Under the pieces are notes generated by a model. It was not told the origin of the DNA. It did no database searches and saw nothing but the letters and a program-made list of their open reading frames with translations. Source: an uncultured Oscillospiraceae bacterium (lineage in GTDB: Bacteria > Bacillota > Clostridia > Oscillospirales > Oscillospiraceae). Taken from it: 64,000 bases of DNA. Location of the stretch: assembly GCA_910588495.1 (NCBI GenBank), contig CAJUPU010000011.1, forward strand, positions 20,095 to 84,094, in the 5' to 3' direction. Numbering within the stretch: the first letter of the stretch is position 1; every line of letters starts with the position of its first letter. This document shows, piece by piece, positions 24,328 through 32,767 of the stretch. The position numbers and the translations under genes are program-made.

Positions 24328-25135
24328 GGCCGCCGACCAGATGGTGCGCATGATGCTGTCCGGGGGCGAGGTGGTCGTCCGGCTGGGGGGCTCGGCGCTG
24401 AAGAACCTGCTGGCGCTGACCATGGCGCTGGCCCGGAACAACAAGGCCCTCTCCGGCAAGGTGAACATGGAGCGGATGCTGCGGGAAACGAGGGACCTGC
24501 GGCTGTTCCCCATGTCGCCCGAGCAGTACAAGCAGTTTCAAAAGCACGCAAAAAGGCAGAAAATCCTGTTCTCCGCCATCAAAGACCGGGACGGCAGGGG
24601 CCGGGTGATCGACGTGTTGATGCCGGTGACCGAGCTGGACCGGGCCAACCTGATCTTTGAGCGCATCCTATACCAAGGCCCTGTCCGGCAAGCCCCGGAG
24701 CAGGGCGAGAGGGCCCCGTCCGAGCCCCAGAGGGACCGTCAGGAGCCCTCCCCGGACCAGGACAGGGGATCGCCCCAGCGGGCCCGGAAGGGGCCCCAGG
24801 AGGGCCCTCCGGGACAGGAGCGGCCAGCACCCCAGGCGGAACGGGAGGACACCCAGCGCCCCCCGGCGGGGCGGGCGGAGGACAGGTGGGACCCTCCCCC
24901 GCCCCGCTCCCAGCTGCCGGACGATCCCTGGGACATCCCGCCAAAAAACGGTTCTCAGTCGCAACCAGACTCGCCCGATACCAGAGCCAGCTCCTCTGCT
25001 TCCAGAGAGAGCGGCGGGAGGAGTGAGCGGCCCTCCATCCTGGCCCGGCTGGAGGGGTACCGCGTCCGGCTGAGCAGCGGGGAGCGGTCCGCGCCGGTCA
25101 GGGAGAAAAGCAGGGCAAAACCGAAGCAAAGATGA
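24308..25135 (+). CDS. PcfB-family (DUF3801) relaxosome protein with long disordered tail
   Basis: A 275-residue protein. Residues 1-~125 match PcfB/DUF3801: VRMMLSGGEVVVRLGGSALK, LRLFPMSPEQYKQFQKHAKR and LMPVTELDRANLIFERILY. PcfB helps recruit the relaxase-DNA complex to the coupling protein. The remaining ~150 residues are Pro/Arg/Gln/Glu-rich and probably disordered. The stop directly abuts the stop of the minus-strand HTH gene. Confidence 0.85.
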   Translation: MTIGGGEAADQMVRMMLSGGEVVVRLGGSALKNLLALTMALARNNKALSGKVNMERMLRETRDLRLFPMSPEQYKQFQKHAKRQKILFSAIKDRDGRGRVIDVLMPVTELDRANLIFERILYQGPVRQAPEQGERAPSEPQRDRQEPSPDQDRGSPQRARKGPQEGPPGQERPAPQAEREDTQRPPAGRAEDRWDPPPPRSQLPDDPWDIPPKNGSQSQPDSPDTRASSSASRESGGRSERPSILARLEGYRVRLSSGERSAPVREKSRAKPKQR

Positions 25136-25357
25136 TCAGTCGCCGCCGTCCGGCCTGTCCCAGTCGATCTGGAACAGATCGTTGGGCGTACAATCCAGCA
25201 GCTGACACAGCGTTTCAATGCGCTCCAGCTTGATGGACTGGGTCTCGTTGTTGACCATTTTATTGAAGTTTTGATAGCTCATGCCCAGTTGCTTATATAG
25301 CCAGTATTTTGACCTGCCTTGCTGGGCCAGGAGCTCCAGCACCCTCAGTTTCACCAT
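25136..25357 (-). CDS. HTH repressor (Cro/CI type), 73 aa
   Basis: A small Cro/CI-like protein: VKLRVLELLAQQGRSKYWLY, then KQLGMSYQNFNKMVNNETQS (helix-turn-helix) and IETLCQLLDCTPNDLFQ. It is divergent from the DUF1273 gene, and the 112-bp region between them has a perfect 13-bp inverted repeat placed over the rightward promoter. It probably represses that gene and perhaps itself. Confidence 0.85.
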   Translation of the reverse strand: MVKLRVLELLAQQGRSKYWLYKQLGMSYQNFNKMVNNETQSIKLERIETLCQLLDCTPNDLFQIDWDRPDGGD

Positions 25358-25370
25358 GTCTCATGCCTCC

Positions 25371-25448
25371 ATTATCTAATGTTTCAATAAGATAATAGGG
25401 GCGTTTCCCTTTCTGGGTATAGACTGTAACATTAGATAATGCTATAGT
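25371..25448 (+). promoter_or_regulatory. Operator pair and promoter for DUF1273 gene
   Basis: ATTATCTAATGTT at 25371-25383 and its exact reverse complement AACATTAGATAAT at 25428-25440. The second copy lies within the 17-bp spacer of a promoter with -35 TAGACT (25420-25425) and -10 TATAGT (25443-25448). A third partial copy, AAGATAATAG, lies near 25389. This is the layout expected of two-site repression by the divergent HTH protein. Confidence 0.7.
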
Positions 25449-25469
25449 CTACCCCAGGAGGGATGATCC

Positions 25470-25958
25470 ATGACAGAGACTGAATTGAGGAAACACCGCT
25501 GCTGCTTCAGCGGGCATCGGCCCGAAAAGCTGAAGATCACGGAAAAGGAGCTGGCCCGGCTGTTGGAGGTGGAGATCAAACGGGCCGTCGCCAGCGGCTT
25601 CACCACCTACATCACCGGCATGGCGAGGGGGACCGACCTGGTGGCCGCCGAGATCGTCCTGCGCCTGCGGGAGCGTGACGACCGGCTGAAGCTGATCTGC
25701 GCCCTGCCTCACCCCGGTTTCGGCCAGCACTGGGGCGGCGGCTGGTCGGAACGGTCCCAGCGGGTGCTGGCCCGGGTGGACCTGACCCGGACCATCTGCC
25801 CCAGCTTCTCCTACGCCGCTTACCAGGCCAGGAACGAGTGGATGGTGCGGCACTCAGGGCTGGTGATTGCTGTGTTCAACGGGGAGCGGGGCGGGACGAA
25901 AAACACGCTGGACTTTGCCCAAAAGAGCGGGGTCCCGTGCGTGGTGATCGACGGTTAA
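25470..25958 (+). CDS. DUF1273 (SLOG-superfamily) protein
   Basis: A 162-residue Rossmann-like protein: CCFSGHRPEKLKITEKE, TTYITGMARGTDLVAAEIVL, LKLICALPHPGFGQHW, NEWMVRHSGLVIAVFNG and GGTKNTLDFAQ. DUF1273 belongs to the SLOG group, which binds nucleotides or nucleotide-like signals; its exact role is unknown. It is a regulated single gene between pcfB and virD4. A GC hairpin (25969-25993) follows. Confidence 0.85.
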   Translation: MTETELRKHRCCFSGHRPEKLKITEKELARLLEVEIKRAVASGFTTYITGMARGTDLVAAEIVLRLRERDDRLKLICALPHPGFGQHWGGGWSERSQRVLARVDLTRTICPSFSYAAYQARNEWMVRHSGLVIAVFNGERGGTKNTLDFAQKSGVPCVVIDG

Positions 25959-26013
25959 ATTTTGAGTGGGGCGCCCGATGATGGGCGTCCCCCTTGCCAT
26001 TGGAGATGATGAA

Positions 26014-26631
26014 TTGAACCGACCTGACCGGGCGGGCGGCATTGCCGTCCGCCTCTTCTTGTACCTGTTCGTGGTCTGGGCAGCGCTGCTGTTGGCCCAG
26101 TCCCTGGGCGGCGACCGGAGCCCGGCTGGCGGCCTGCCGGACATCCTGACTAATTTGACGGCGGCGCTGGAGCACCCTTTCGCTATCCGCTGGACCGAAC
26201 ATAGCCTGGTGTCCATCCTGGTCTGCTCCGCCCTCTACGCCGCCGCGTTGTGCTACGCCTCCGCCAACCGGGGCAGGACCCGGGACGGGGCCGAACACGG
26301 CTCCGCCGCCTGGGGAACGCCCCAGCAGGTCAACGCCATGTTCGCCCAGAAGCAGAACAAGCTGCTCACCCAGAACGTCCGCCTGGGGCTGGATACCCAC
26401 AAGCACCGCAGGTCGCTGAATGTGCTGGTCATCGGCGGCTCCGGCGCGGGCAAATCGAGGACCTATGTGAAGCCGAATATCCTGGAAGCCAACACAAATT
26501 ATGTCATTACGGACCCCAAATCGGAGGTTTTGTTTGCCACAGGGGGCTATTTGAAAAGCCAGGGTTACGATATCCGGGTACTGAACTTGGTGAACCTGGA
26601 GGAGTCGGACGGCTACAACCCCTTTCGCTAC
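26014..26631 (+). CDS. virD4: VirD4-type coupling protein, exon 1 (interrupted by group II intron)
   Basis: The first 206 codons of the coupling protein that links relaxosome and channel. TTG 26014 is preceded by TTGGAGATGATGAA; ATG 25978 is an alternative. There are two membrane helices (residues ~10-30 and ~64-82). The linker HGSAAWGTPQQV is typical, and Walker A is GGSGAGKS at 141-148, followed by NYVITDPKSEVL. The exon ends at codon ..NPFRY. Joining to 29018 restores NPFRYIRDEKDALRLVNN, which is the normal TraG/VirD4 sequence. Without splicing, translation stops at 26652. Confidence 0.9.
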
Positions 26632-27236
26632 GTGCGACACGAAGTCGCGTAATTAGAACTGTTCGGCAATGACCGAACCTGCTGTTCCATCAGCAGTAGC
26701 CTATCGTCACCGAAGCAGTTGGTAACGACTGTGAGGGAGCATGACGAGAAAAGGTTGCCCTCCCGAAAGGGTCAAGCGGAAGCCGTGAGGCGGAAGCGAC
26801 AGGCTGGAAGCAATATCTGGCTGGGGAGCTTGGCTTATGCAGTATGGTGAATGTAATGTAAATCGCTGATAAACGCCGTTAAGGGGAAACAGGCTAAAGT
26901 TGCTGATAAGCCTGAACCAAAAGGTGTGCAGTCGGATATTCCTCTGTAACGTGGGAATACATGGACAAACATGACTGCCGGCGGATAGGCGGCACCTAAC
27001 CTGCATCGTTTTATTGCGCGAAACGTGGTAAGCCCGCGCTCTCTCCGTACGCCGGAAAGCTGACCGTAAGGAAAGCCGATGGAAACGCGGGTAAGGAACG
27101 CTGGAAAAAGCGAACGCCGACCTTGTAATGAGGATGGATAAGGATTGAAACAGCATCCTCCGCGAAAGCGGGCTGACTTCCAGCAGGTCTATCTTTACGA
27201 GAGAATTTACAGAACTTTTGAGAGGAGGAACTGCAA

Positions 27237-28901
27237 ATGAACAGGAAACTGTGTGCACCTGCTGACAGAGTACAAAGCTGGGAATCCATCAACTGGAAGA
27301 AAGCAGAAGACTATGTTAAAAAGCTGCAAATGCGTATCGTAAAGGCTCAAAAGAGCGGTCATTGCAACAAAGTGAAAACTCTGCAATGGCTACTGACGCA
27401 CTCTTTCTATGCCAAAGCATTGGCTGTGAAGCGTGTGACAAGTAACAAAGGCAAAAATACCGCTGGTGTAGACCATGAAATATGGAAAACGCCAAAAGGC
27501 AAATTCACGGCGATTGGCAAACTCAGTCGCCGGGGGTACAAACCTCAACCGCTCAGACGGGTTTACATTCCAAAGAAAAACGGGAAACTACGCCCGCTGA
27601 GTATTCCAACGATGACAGACCGGGCCATGCAGACGTTGTACAAGTTTGCGCTGGAACCATTGGAGGAAACCCTGGCAGACCCCAACTCCTACGGCTTTAG
27701 AAGCGGAAGAAGCACACATGATGCCATCGGACAGTGCTTTAACGATTTGTGCAGAGCCAAATCACCCCAATGGATTTTAGAGGGGGATATAAAAGGGTGT
27801 TTTGACCATATCAGCCACAACTGGCTGATGGCCAATATTCCAATGGACAAGGAAGTGCTCAGAAAGTGGCTGAAATGCGGCTTCGTGGAAACCCAAAAAC
27901 TTTTCCCAACAGAAGAAGGGACTCCTCAAGGCGGCACCATATCGCCAGTTCTGATGAACATGACTTTAGACGGCCTGGAGCGCATCTTGCGAAAGAAGTT
28001 CCCTGAACAACGCAGAGAGGCGGGTAAAACCGTCTATGACCAAATCAACTTTGTACGATATGCAGATGATTTTATTGTTACCGGAAAAAACCCGGAGATT
28101 TTGCACGACAAAGTGATGCCGCTCATCAAGGACTTTTTAGCAGAGCGCGGTTTGCAGCTCTCAGAGGAAAAGACTGTGGTTACTCACATAAACAACGGTT
28201 TCGATTTCTTAGGCCAGAATATCAGAAAATATAATGGAAAGCTGTTGATTAAGCCGTCTAAAAACGCGATAAAATCCTTCCTCACAAAAGTGCGAACCAT
28301 CGTTAAGGAAAACAAAACCGCCACGCAGGACACACTCATCCGTAAACTGAATCCAGTCATCCGGGGATGGGTCAACTACCACCGTTACGTTGTCTCAGCA
28401 GACACATTCGGATTGGTTGACCACAGAATATTTGAGTGCCTATGGCGGTGGGCGTGCCGCAGACACAAGCGGAAAGGGAAGAAATGGATTGCCAAAAAGT
28501 ATTGGCACGAAATTGACAACCGAACGTGGACATTTGCGACGGCGCCAGCCTTCCGCGGTAAAGGATTCGATGAAAAATTCCTCAAACTGGAATATGCGGC
28601 AAACACCAAAATCATTCGATATAGAAAAATCGCCGCTGACGCTAACCCGTTTGACGAAAGGTGGACGGGATATTATGAGGAACGTGACGGAGAAAAAATG
28701 CTCAACAGCACAAAGGGACGGGAAAAACTCATCAAAATTTGGAATAACCAAAAACGGTGCTGTCCCGTCTGCGGGGAGCGAATTACATCCGAAACCGGGT
28801 TTAAGACCCATTTCATCATCAAAGGCAACAGGAAATGGCCTGCCACTATGGTACATCCCTGGTGCCACCGCAACCTACACGAGCCTGACTACTTGTTTTG
28901 A
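27237..28901 (+). CDS. ltrA: Group II intron reverse transcriptase/maturase
   Basis: A 554-residue protein with reverse transcriptase blocks: LRPLSIPTMTDRAMQTLY, YGFRSGRSTHDAI, ILEGDIKGCFDHISHNWL, TPQGGTISPVLMNMTLDG, and the catalytic FVRYADDFIVTG. The maturase (X) region follows (VIRGWVNYHRYV). The C-terminus is an HNH endonuclease-like domain (CCPVCGERI then HPWCHRNLHEP). It helps the intron fold, splice and insert into DNA. The ATG follows GAGAGGAGG. All motifs are intact, so the intron is probably active. Confidence 0.93.
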   Translation: MNRKLCAPADRVQSWESINWKKAEDYVKKLQMRIVKAQKSGHCNKVKTLQWLLTHSFYAKALAVKRVTSNKGKNTAGVDHEIWKTPKGKFTAIGKLSRRGYKPQPLRRVYIPKKNGKLRPLSIPTMTDRAMQTLYKFALEPLEETLADPNSYGFRSGRSTHDAIGQCFNDLCRAKSPQWILEGDIKGCFDHISHNWLMANIPMDKEVLRKWLKCGFVETQKLFPTEEGTPQGGTISPVLMNMTLDGLERILRKKFPEQRREAGKTVYDQINFVRYADDFIVTGKNPEILHDKVMPLIKDFLAERGLQLSEEKTVVTHINNGFDFLGQNIRKYNGKLLIKPSKNAIKSFLTKVRTIVKENKTATQDTLIRKLNPVIRGWVNYHRYVVSADTFGLVDHRIFECLWRWACRRHKRKGKKWIAKKYWHEIDNRTWTFATAPAFRGKGFDEKFLKLEYAANTKIIRYRKIAADANPFDERWTGYYEERDGEKMLNSTKGREKLIKIWNNQKRCCPVCGERITSETGFKTHFIIKGNRKWPATMVHPWCHRNLHEPDYLF

Positions 28902-28942
28902 GCCGGGTGTCATTAGAAATGATGATGCCTTTCGATAGGCTT

Positions 28943-28976
28943 GAGCCGTATGACGGGAAACTGTCACGTACGGTTC
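28943..28976 (+). ncRNA. Group II intron domain V
   Basis: A 34-nt hairpin: GAGCCGTATGAC pairs with GTCA-(CG bulge)-TACGGTTC around a GGGAAACT-type loop. This is the catalytic core of the ribozyme and confirms the intron. Confidence 0.9.
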
Positions 28977-29017
28977 TTAGGGGAGGGGCTGGCAGTAATG
29001 CCAGTCTCTTACCCGAC

Positions 29018-30166
29018 ATCCGGGATGAGAAGGACGCCCTGCGGCTGGTGAACAATCTCATCCAGGCCACCACGCCGAAAAACAGCCACAACTCCGATCC
29101 GTTCTGGGAGAAATCAGAAACGGCGCTCCTCCAGGCCATCATCCTCATGCTGTGGCAGGAGGCCCCGGAGTACGAGCAGAACTTCTCCATGGTCATGCGG
29201 GTGCTGGAGTACGCCGAGGTGAAGGAGGAGGACGAGGAGTACGTCTCGCCCCTGGATCTGCTTTTCCAGTCCATTGAGCGGGAGCGGCCGGACTGCGTGG
29301 CGGTGAGGCAGTACAAAGTGTTCAAAATGGCGGCGGGCAAGACCTCAAAATCTATTTTGGTGTCCACCGCCGTCCGTCTGGCCCCCTTCAACCTGCCCCA
29401 GATCAAGGCCATCACAGACCATGACGACATGGACCTCTACACCCTAGGCGAGAAGAAGTGCGCGCTGTACGCCGTGATCCCCGACAACGACAACAGCCTG
29501 AACTTTTTGGTGAGCCTGCTGTACGCCCAGGCGTTCCAGGCCCTCTACTACAGCGCCGACCAGATCCACCACGGGGCCCTGCCCTGCCACGTCCACTTCG
29601 TGCTGGACGAGTTCGCCGCCATGCCCATGCCGGGCTTCACCCGAGAACTGGCCACCATGCGGTCCCGAAATATTTCGGCAAGTACCATCATTCAGAATAT
29701 GGCGCAAATCAAAGCACTTTTTAAGGATGATTGGGAGACGATTCCGGGAAATAGTGACACGATCCTGTACTTAGGCGGAAACGAGGCGGCGACCCATAAA
29801 TACATTTCCGAGGCGCTAGGCAAGGGCACCATCAACACCAAAACCCACGGGCAGAGCAAGGGCCGCTCCGGCTCCTGGTCCACCAATTTTCAAATCAGCG
29901 GGCGGGAATTGCTCACGCCCGACGAGGTCCGGGCCCTGGACAACCGCTACGCCATCCTGTTCATCCGGGGCGCGAAGCCCGTCATGGACCTGAAGTACGA
30001 CCTCACCAAGCACCCCGCCGTCTGCCACACCGTGGACGGCGGCGGGCCGCCCTACATCCACCATCAGAAGAAACCCAACACCTGGCTCCCGGGCGCGGCG
30101 CTGTTCGCCCCGGAGGCCGACCAAAACAAGGAGGAACCCGACCATGAACCATCTGAAAAGCAGTAA
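29018..30166 (+). CDS. virD4: VirD4-type coupling protein, exon 2
   Basis: The C-terminal 382 codons, giving ~588 residues for the spliced protein, normal for the family. It contains ATTPKNSHNSDPFWEKSETA, a Walker B-like VHFVLDEFAAMPMPG, MRSRNISASTIIQNMAQIKA, and LGGNEAATHKYISEALGKGT. The last 25 residues are acidic (EEPDHEPSEKQ). It overlaps the next gene by 23 bp. An in-frame open stretch continues upstream into the intron, but that is not exon. Confidence 0.9.
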   Translation: MRDEKDALRLVNNLIQATTPKNSHNSDPFWEKSETALLQAIILMLWQEAPEYEQNFSMVMRVLEYAEVKEEDEEYVSPLDLLFQSIERERPDCVAVRQYKVFKMAAGKTSKSILVSTAVRLAPFNLPQIKAITDHDDMDLYTLGEKKCALYAVIPDNDNSLNFLVSLLYAQAFQALYYSADQIHHGALPCHVHFVLDEFAAMPMPGFTRELATMRSRNISASTIIQNMAQIKALFKDDWETIPGNSDTILYLGGNEAATHKYISEALGKGTINTKTHGQSKGRSGSWSTNFQISGRELLTPDEVRALDNRYAILFIRGAKPVMDLKYDLTKHPAVCHTVDGGGPPYIHHQKKPNTWLPGAALFAPEADQNKEEPDHEPSEKQ

Positions 30167-30482
30167 GCTCCAGCGCCGGGCCAAGCGGCTGTACGCCTTG
30201 TGCGTCTGCCTGGCCCTCACCGCCGCCATGTTTGTCATGCCTGCCTTCGCCGCCAGCGGCGGCGACCCCCTGGACGTGGTGTCCAACCTGTCCGACTTCA
30301 TCTTTTCCCTGATCCGCGCCGTGGGCCTGATCCTGCTGGGCTACGGCATCCTTCAGGTGGGCCTGTCCCTCCAGTCCCACGACCCCTCCCAGCGGTCCAA
30401 CGGGATGCTCACCATCGCGGGCGGCATCGTGATCACCTTTACCCGCGAGATCCTCAACCTGATCACCGGCACCGGGGCGTAA
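30144..30482 (+). CDS. VirB2/TrbC-like small membrane protein
   Basis: A 112-residue protein with a signal-peptide-like N-terminus (basic KSSKLQRRAKR, hydrophobic LYALCVCLALTAAMF, AFAA cleavage-like site). Two more membrane helices follow (FSLIRAVGLILLGYGILQVG and MLTIAGGIVITFTREILNLI). The shape matches pilin-like VirB2 proteins or Maff2-type small proteins of Gram-positive conjugation systems. Identity is by position and topology, not by sequence motif. Confidence 0.7.
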   Translation: MNHLKSSKLQRRAKRLYALCVCLALTAAMFVMPAFAASGGDPLDVVSNLSDFIFSLIRAVGLILLGYGILQVGLSLQSHDPSQRSNGMLTIAGGIVITFTREILNLITGTGA

Positions 30483-30485
30483 GTC

Positions 30486-30514
30486 TTGCCCGATGCCCGT
30501 AACTATGGTATAAT
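30486..30514 (+). promoter_or_regulatory. Promoter of DUF1905 gene
   Basis: TTGCCC (30486-30491), 17-bp spacer with extended TGG, TATAAT (30509-30514). It starts 4 bp after the preceding stop codon. Confidence 0.75.
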
Positions 30515-30543
30515 GCTAAAAATTGGATACTGGAGGAGAGAGC

Positions 30544-30828
30544 ATGGCAAAACGCTTTGAGTATGACGCCTTTCTCCACGAGGTCCCGGGGAAAGGCGGG
30601 GCGTATGTGGTCTTCCCCTGGAACATCCGGGAGGAATTTGGGAAGGGCCGGGTGAAGGTCCACGCCGAATTTGACGGCGTCCCCTATGACGGCAGCATCG
30701 TGAACATGGGGTTGAAGGACGCCCATGGCAATGTGTGTTACGTGGTCGGTGTGTTCAAATCTATCCGGGAGCAGCTGGGGAAACAGGGCGGAGATATGCT
30801 CCATGTGGTGATCGAGGAGCGTGAGTAA
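30544..30828 (+). CDS. DUF1905 protein
   Basis: A 94-residue beta-rich protein (ATG 30544 after GGAGGAGAG): KRFEYDAFLHEVPGKGGAYV, PWNIREEFGKGRVKVHAEFD, GVFKSIREQLGKQGGDMLHV. This is the DUF1905 pattern, function unknown. It stands between the VirB2-like and VirB6-like genes with its own promoter and perfect terminator, so it behaves as an inserted cassette. Confidence 0.85.
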   Translation: MAKRFEYDAFLHEVPGKGGAYVVFPWNIREEFGKGRVKVHAEFDGVPYDGSIVNMGLKDAHGNVCYVVGVFKSIREQLGKQGGDMLHVVIEERE

Positions 30829-30845
30829 AACGATCAGACAACAAA

Positions 30846-30880
30846 CCAGGGGATGGCAGCGCCATCCCCTGGACTTTTTT
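30846..30880 (+). terminator. Rho-independent terminator after DUF1905
   Basis: A perfect 12-bp stem (CCAGGGGATGGC / GCCATCCCCTGG), loop AGC, then ACTTTTTT. The VirB6-like GTG start follows 11 bp later. Confidence 0.9.
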
Positions 30881-30890
30881 CAGAAGCGAG

Positions 30891-31745
30891 GTGAGAATAA
30901 TCGGAAGTGGAAACTGGATCGTGGACAACCTGAACTCCGCCCTGTCCACCTGGAACGGCAAGTTGGCGGAGATCTGGACGCTGATCTCCACCAGCCCGGA
31001 AAATTTCAAGGGCGGCGGGGTCTGGAACGTGATCGTCAACATCAACGACGGCCTGAAGGCCGTAGGCTACGCCCTGCTGGTGTTGTTTTTCGTCATGGGC
31101 GTGGTCAAGACCATGGGGAGTTTCGCGGAAATGCGGAAACCCGAGCAGGCCGTCAAATGCCTGGTCCGTTTCGTGCTGGCCCAGGCGGCGGTATCCCACG
31201 GCATGGAGCTGATGACGGCGCTATTCAGCATCGCCCAGGGGATGGTGTCCTCCATCATGAGCTCGTCCGGCCTGTCCGCCCTGGAGGCGGCCACCCTGCC
31301 TGACGAGATGGTGACCATCATCGAGGACGTGAGCTTCCTGGAGAGCATCCCCCTGTGGGCGGTGACCCTGCTGGGCTCCCTGTTCATCTGGGGGCTGTCG
31401 CTGGTGATGATCTTGACCGTCTATAGTCGTTTTTTTAAGGTGTATATGGCCACCGCCATCGCGCCCATCCCCATGGCCAGCTTCGCGGGACAGCCCTCCA
31501 GCAGCATCGGCATAGCGTTTCTGAAAACCTACGCCGCGATCTGCCTGGAGGGCTGTGTCATCGTGCTGGCCTGTGTGATCTTCTCGGCCTTCGCCTCTAC
31601 GCCGCCCGTGATCGCGGACGACACCCTGGCGGCGGCCACCATCGTGTGGAACTATGTGGGCGAACTTTTGTTTAATATGCTGGTGCTGGTCGGAGCCATC
31701 AAAATGAGCGACCGGCTGATCCGGGAGCTGATGGGGCTGGGGTGA
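30891..31745 (+). CDS. VirB6/TrbL-like conjugation membrane protein
   Basis: A 284-residue polytopic membrane protein (GTG start after AAGCGAG). There are about six hydrophobic segments, e.g. YALLVLFFVMGVVKTMGSF, WAVTLLGSLFIWGLSLVMIL, YMATAIAPIPMASFAGQPSS, and LLFNMLVLVGAIKMS. The AIAPIPMA segment and size are typical of TrbL/VirB6-like channel components in Tn1549-like elements. It sits in the expected place upstream of PrgI and VirB4. Confidence 0.85.
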   Translation: MRIIGSGNWIVDNLNSALSTWNGKLAEIWTLISTSPENFKGGGVWNVIVNINDGLKAVGYALLVLFFVMGVVKTMGSFAEMRKPEQAVKCLVRFVLAQAAVSHGMELMTALFSIAQGMVSSIMSSSGLSALEAATLPDEMVTIIEDVSFLESIPLWAVTLLGSLFIWGLSLVMILTVYSRFFKVYMATAIAPIPMASFAGQPSSSIGIAFLKTYAAICLEGCVIVLACVIFSAFASTPPVIADDTLAAATIVWNYVGELLFNMLVLVGAIKMSDRLIRELMGLG

Positions 31746-31747
31746 GC

Positions 31748-32092
31748 TCAGTACCAGAGGTCGCCGGCGCTGATAGTGTACTCGCCGCTGGCCCGGGCCT
31801 GTCGGACCCGTTGGGCGAACAGTTCCGCCTCTGCGCGGTCCTCCCAGCACTGGCTAATGAAATTGCAGATCTTCCAGGCCCCGGTGACCACCCAGGACAG
31901 GGCCGCCAGCCCAACCAGGGCGAACAGGATGCCGTCCGCCAATTCCGGGTTGGCCCGGGTCCAATCATGGAGCACGGTGAGGGCCAGGACGATGTACAGC
32001 ATGGGGATGCCCAGACGGAGTTTGAGGGCCAGACGGAACAGGATGGGGAGCAGGAGCGGCACCGCGCATAAAACAAGGATTTGACATAGCAT
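31748..32092 (-). CDS. Small membrane protein on the opposite strand
   Basis: A 114-residue protein. The ATG at 32092 (MLCQILVLCAVPLLLPILFR) has TAGGAGGT 8 bp upstream; a longer frame exists but has no site. There are three hydrophobic segments (residues 1-20, ~28-45, ~58-75), then a charged C-terminus (CWEDRAEAELFAQRVRQARA). No family recognised. It is encoded against the conjugation genes and its stop lies 2 bp from the VirB6-like stop. Confidence 0.65.
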   Translation of the reverse strand: MLCQILVLCAVPLLLPILFRLALKLRLGIPMLYIVLALTVLHDWTRANPELADGILFALVGLAALSWVVTGAWKICNFISQCWEDRAEAELFAQRVRQARASGEYTISAGDLWY

Positions 32093-32124
32093 TGCCACAG
32101 ACCTCCTATTCGGTAGTTTGTGGC

Positions 32125-32153
32125 ATCTTAGCATAGGTGGACAGGTTTTGCAA
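32125..32153 (-). promoter_or_regulatory. Promoter of the minus-strand membrane protein
   Basis: On the minus strand: TTGCAA (32148-32153), 17-bp spacer ending TGC, TAAGAT (32125-32130). Confidence 0.65.
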
Positions 32154-32192
32154 CGGCCTGTCTGCCGATTCTTAATAATGAGTAAACATGGA

Positions 32193-32681
32193 TCAAATTT
32201 GCACGATATTTACTTGATTCCCGTGTTCCCTCAGAATAGACACCAAGTCTTCGGCCTTTAGCCATACGGTTGCGGTATTGTCGTTTGGATGAACGCCGAT
32301 CAGGCAGGGAGGCTCAAAAAATGCGGCGTCAATATAAACCGACACTTTGTGCTCCGTGTCATTTAGGATTCCCAAAGGCGTAACCGCACCGGGAATCAGC
32401 CCCATGATATCCATTAAATCGCTGTCCGACGCGAAAGATAATGCGCGAGTGCCGTTGTTCCGCCGAAATTCTTTCAGGTCAACTCGTTTATCGCCTTTGA
32501 CCGTGATGAGGTAATAATTTCTCTTTTTATCATCGCGCACAAAAAGGTTTTTTCCGTCCGCCTCGGGGTACGGGAGAGCGACATCAGACACCTCGGCCAT
32601 ATTGTAAACAGCCGTATGCTCCGTGATCTCGTGCCACACATTTTTCTCTGACAAATAACAATATATGTCCTGCTTATCCAT
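32193..32681 (-). CDS. YbaK/ProX-type aminoacyl-tRNA deacylase
   Basis: A 162-residue protein (ATG 32681 after GCAGGAAAAG; an ATG 11 codons earlier is less likely). Segments GKNLFVRDDKKRNYYLITVK, ALSFASDSDLMDIMGLIPGA, VTPLGILND and VYIDAAFFEPPCLIGVHPND are those of ProXp/YbaK editing proteins, which hydrolyse mischarged tRNA such as Ala-tRNA(Pro). The catalytic Lys and GXXXP loop are present. It is cargo with its own promoter and lower G+C than the conjugation genes. Confidence 0.88.
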   Translation of the reverse strand: MDKQDIYCYLSEKNVWHEITEHTAVYNMAEVSDVALPYPEADGKNLFVRDDKKRNYYLITVKGDKRVDLKEFRRNNGTRALSFASDSDLMDIMGLIPGAVTPLGILNDTEHKVSVYIDAAFFEPPCLIGVHPNDNTATVWLKAEDLVSILREHGNQVNIVQI

Positions 32682-32716
32682 GGCTTTTCCTGCTTTCCGA
32701 TATAAATTCATCACTC

Positions 32717-32745
32717 ATTATAGCACAGGAAATTCTGTGAATCAA
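32717..32745 (-). promoter_or_regulatory. Promoter of the tRNA deacylase gene
   Basis: On the minus strand: TTGATT (32740-32745), 17-bp spacer ending TGC, TATAAT (32717-32722). Very good sigma-A match with extended -10. Confidence 0.8.
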
Positions 32746-32767
32746 CTTATGAAAAGAGGTGATACCC

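Larger units (their letters stand above)
26632..29017 (+). mobile_element. Group II intron (2386 bp) in virD4
   Basis: The 5' end is GTGCGACACGAAG, a typical group II start. The interior has the highly structured domain I-III region (26632-27236, no other gene), the reverse transcriptase gene in domain IV, a domain V at 28943-28976 and a domain VI hairpin (GGGGCTGGCAGTAATGCCAG region) ending ..CCCGAC. The boundaries were chosen because removing 26632-29017 joins virD4 exactly in frame and restores its conserved sequence. The insert has lower G+C than its host gene. Confidence 0.88.

Noticed and set aside
24690..25130. GC-rich Pro/Arg/Gln repeats in the pcfB-like 3' half as a DNA repeat array
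   Set aside because: They are irregular at DNA level and are explained by a disordered, low-complexity protein tail.
26690..26705. AGTAGC as exon-binding site 1 pairing with exon end GCTAC
   Set aside because: The pairing is only 5 bp and the position (~65 nt into the intron) is too early for the usual EBS1 loop; chance match likely.
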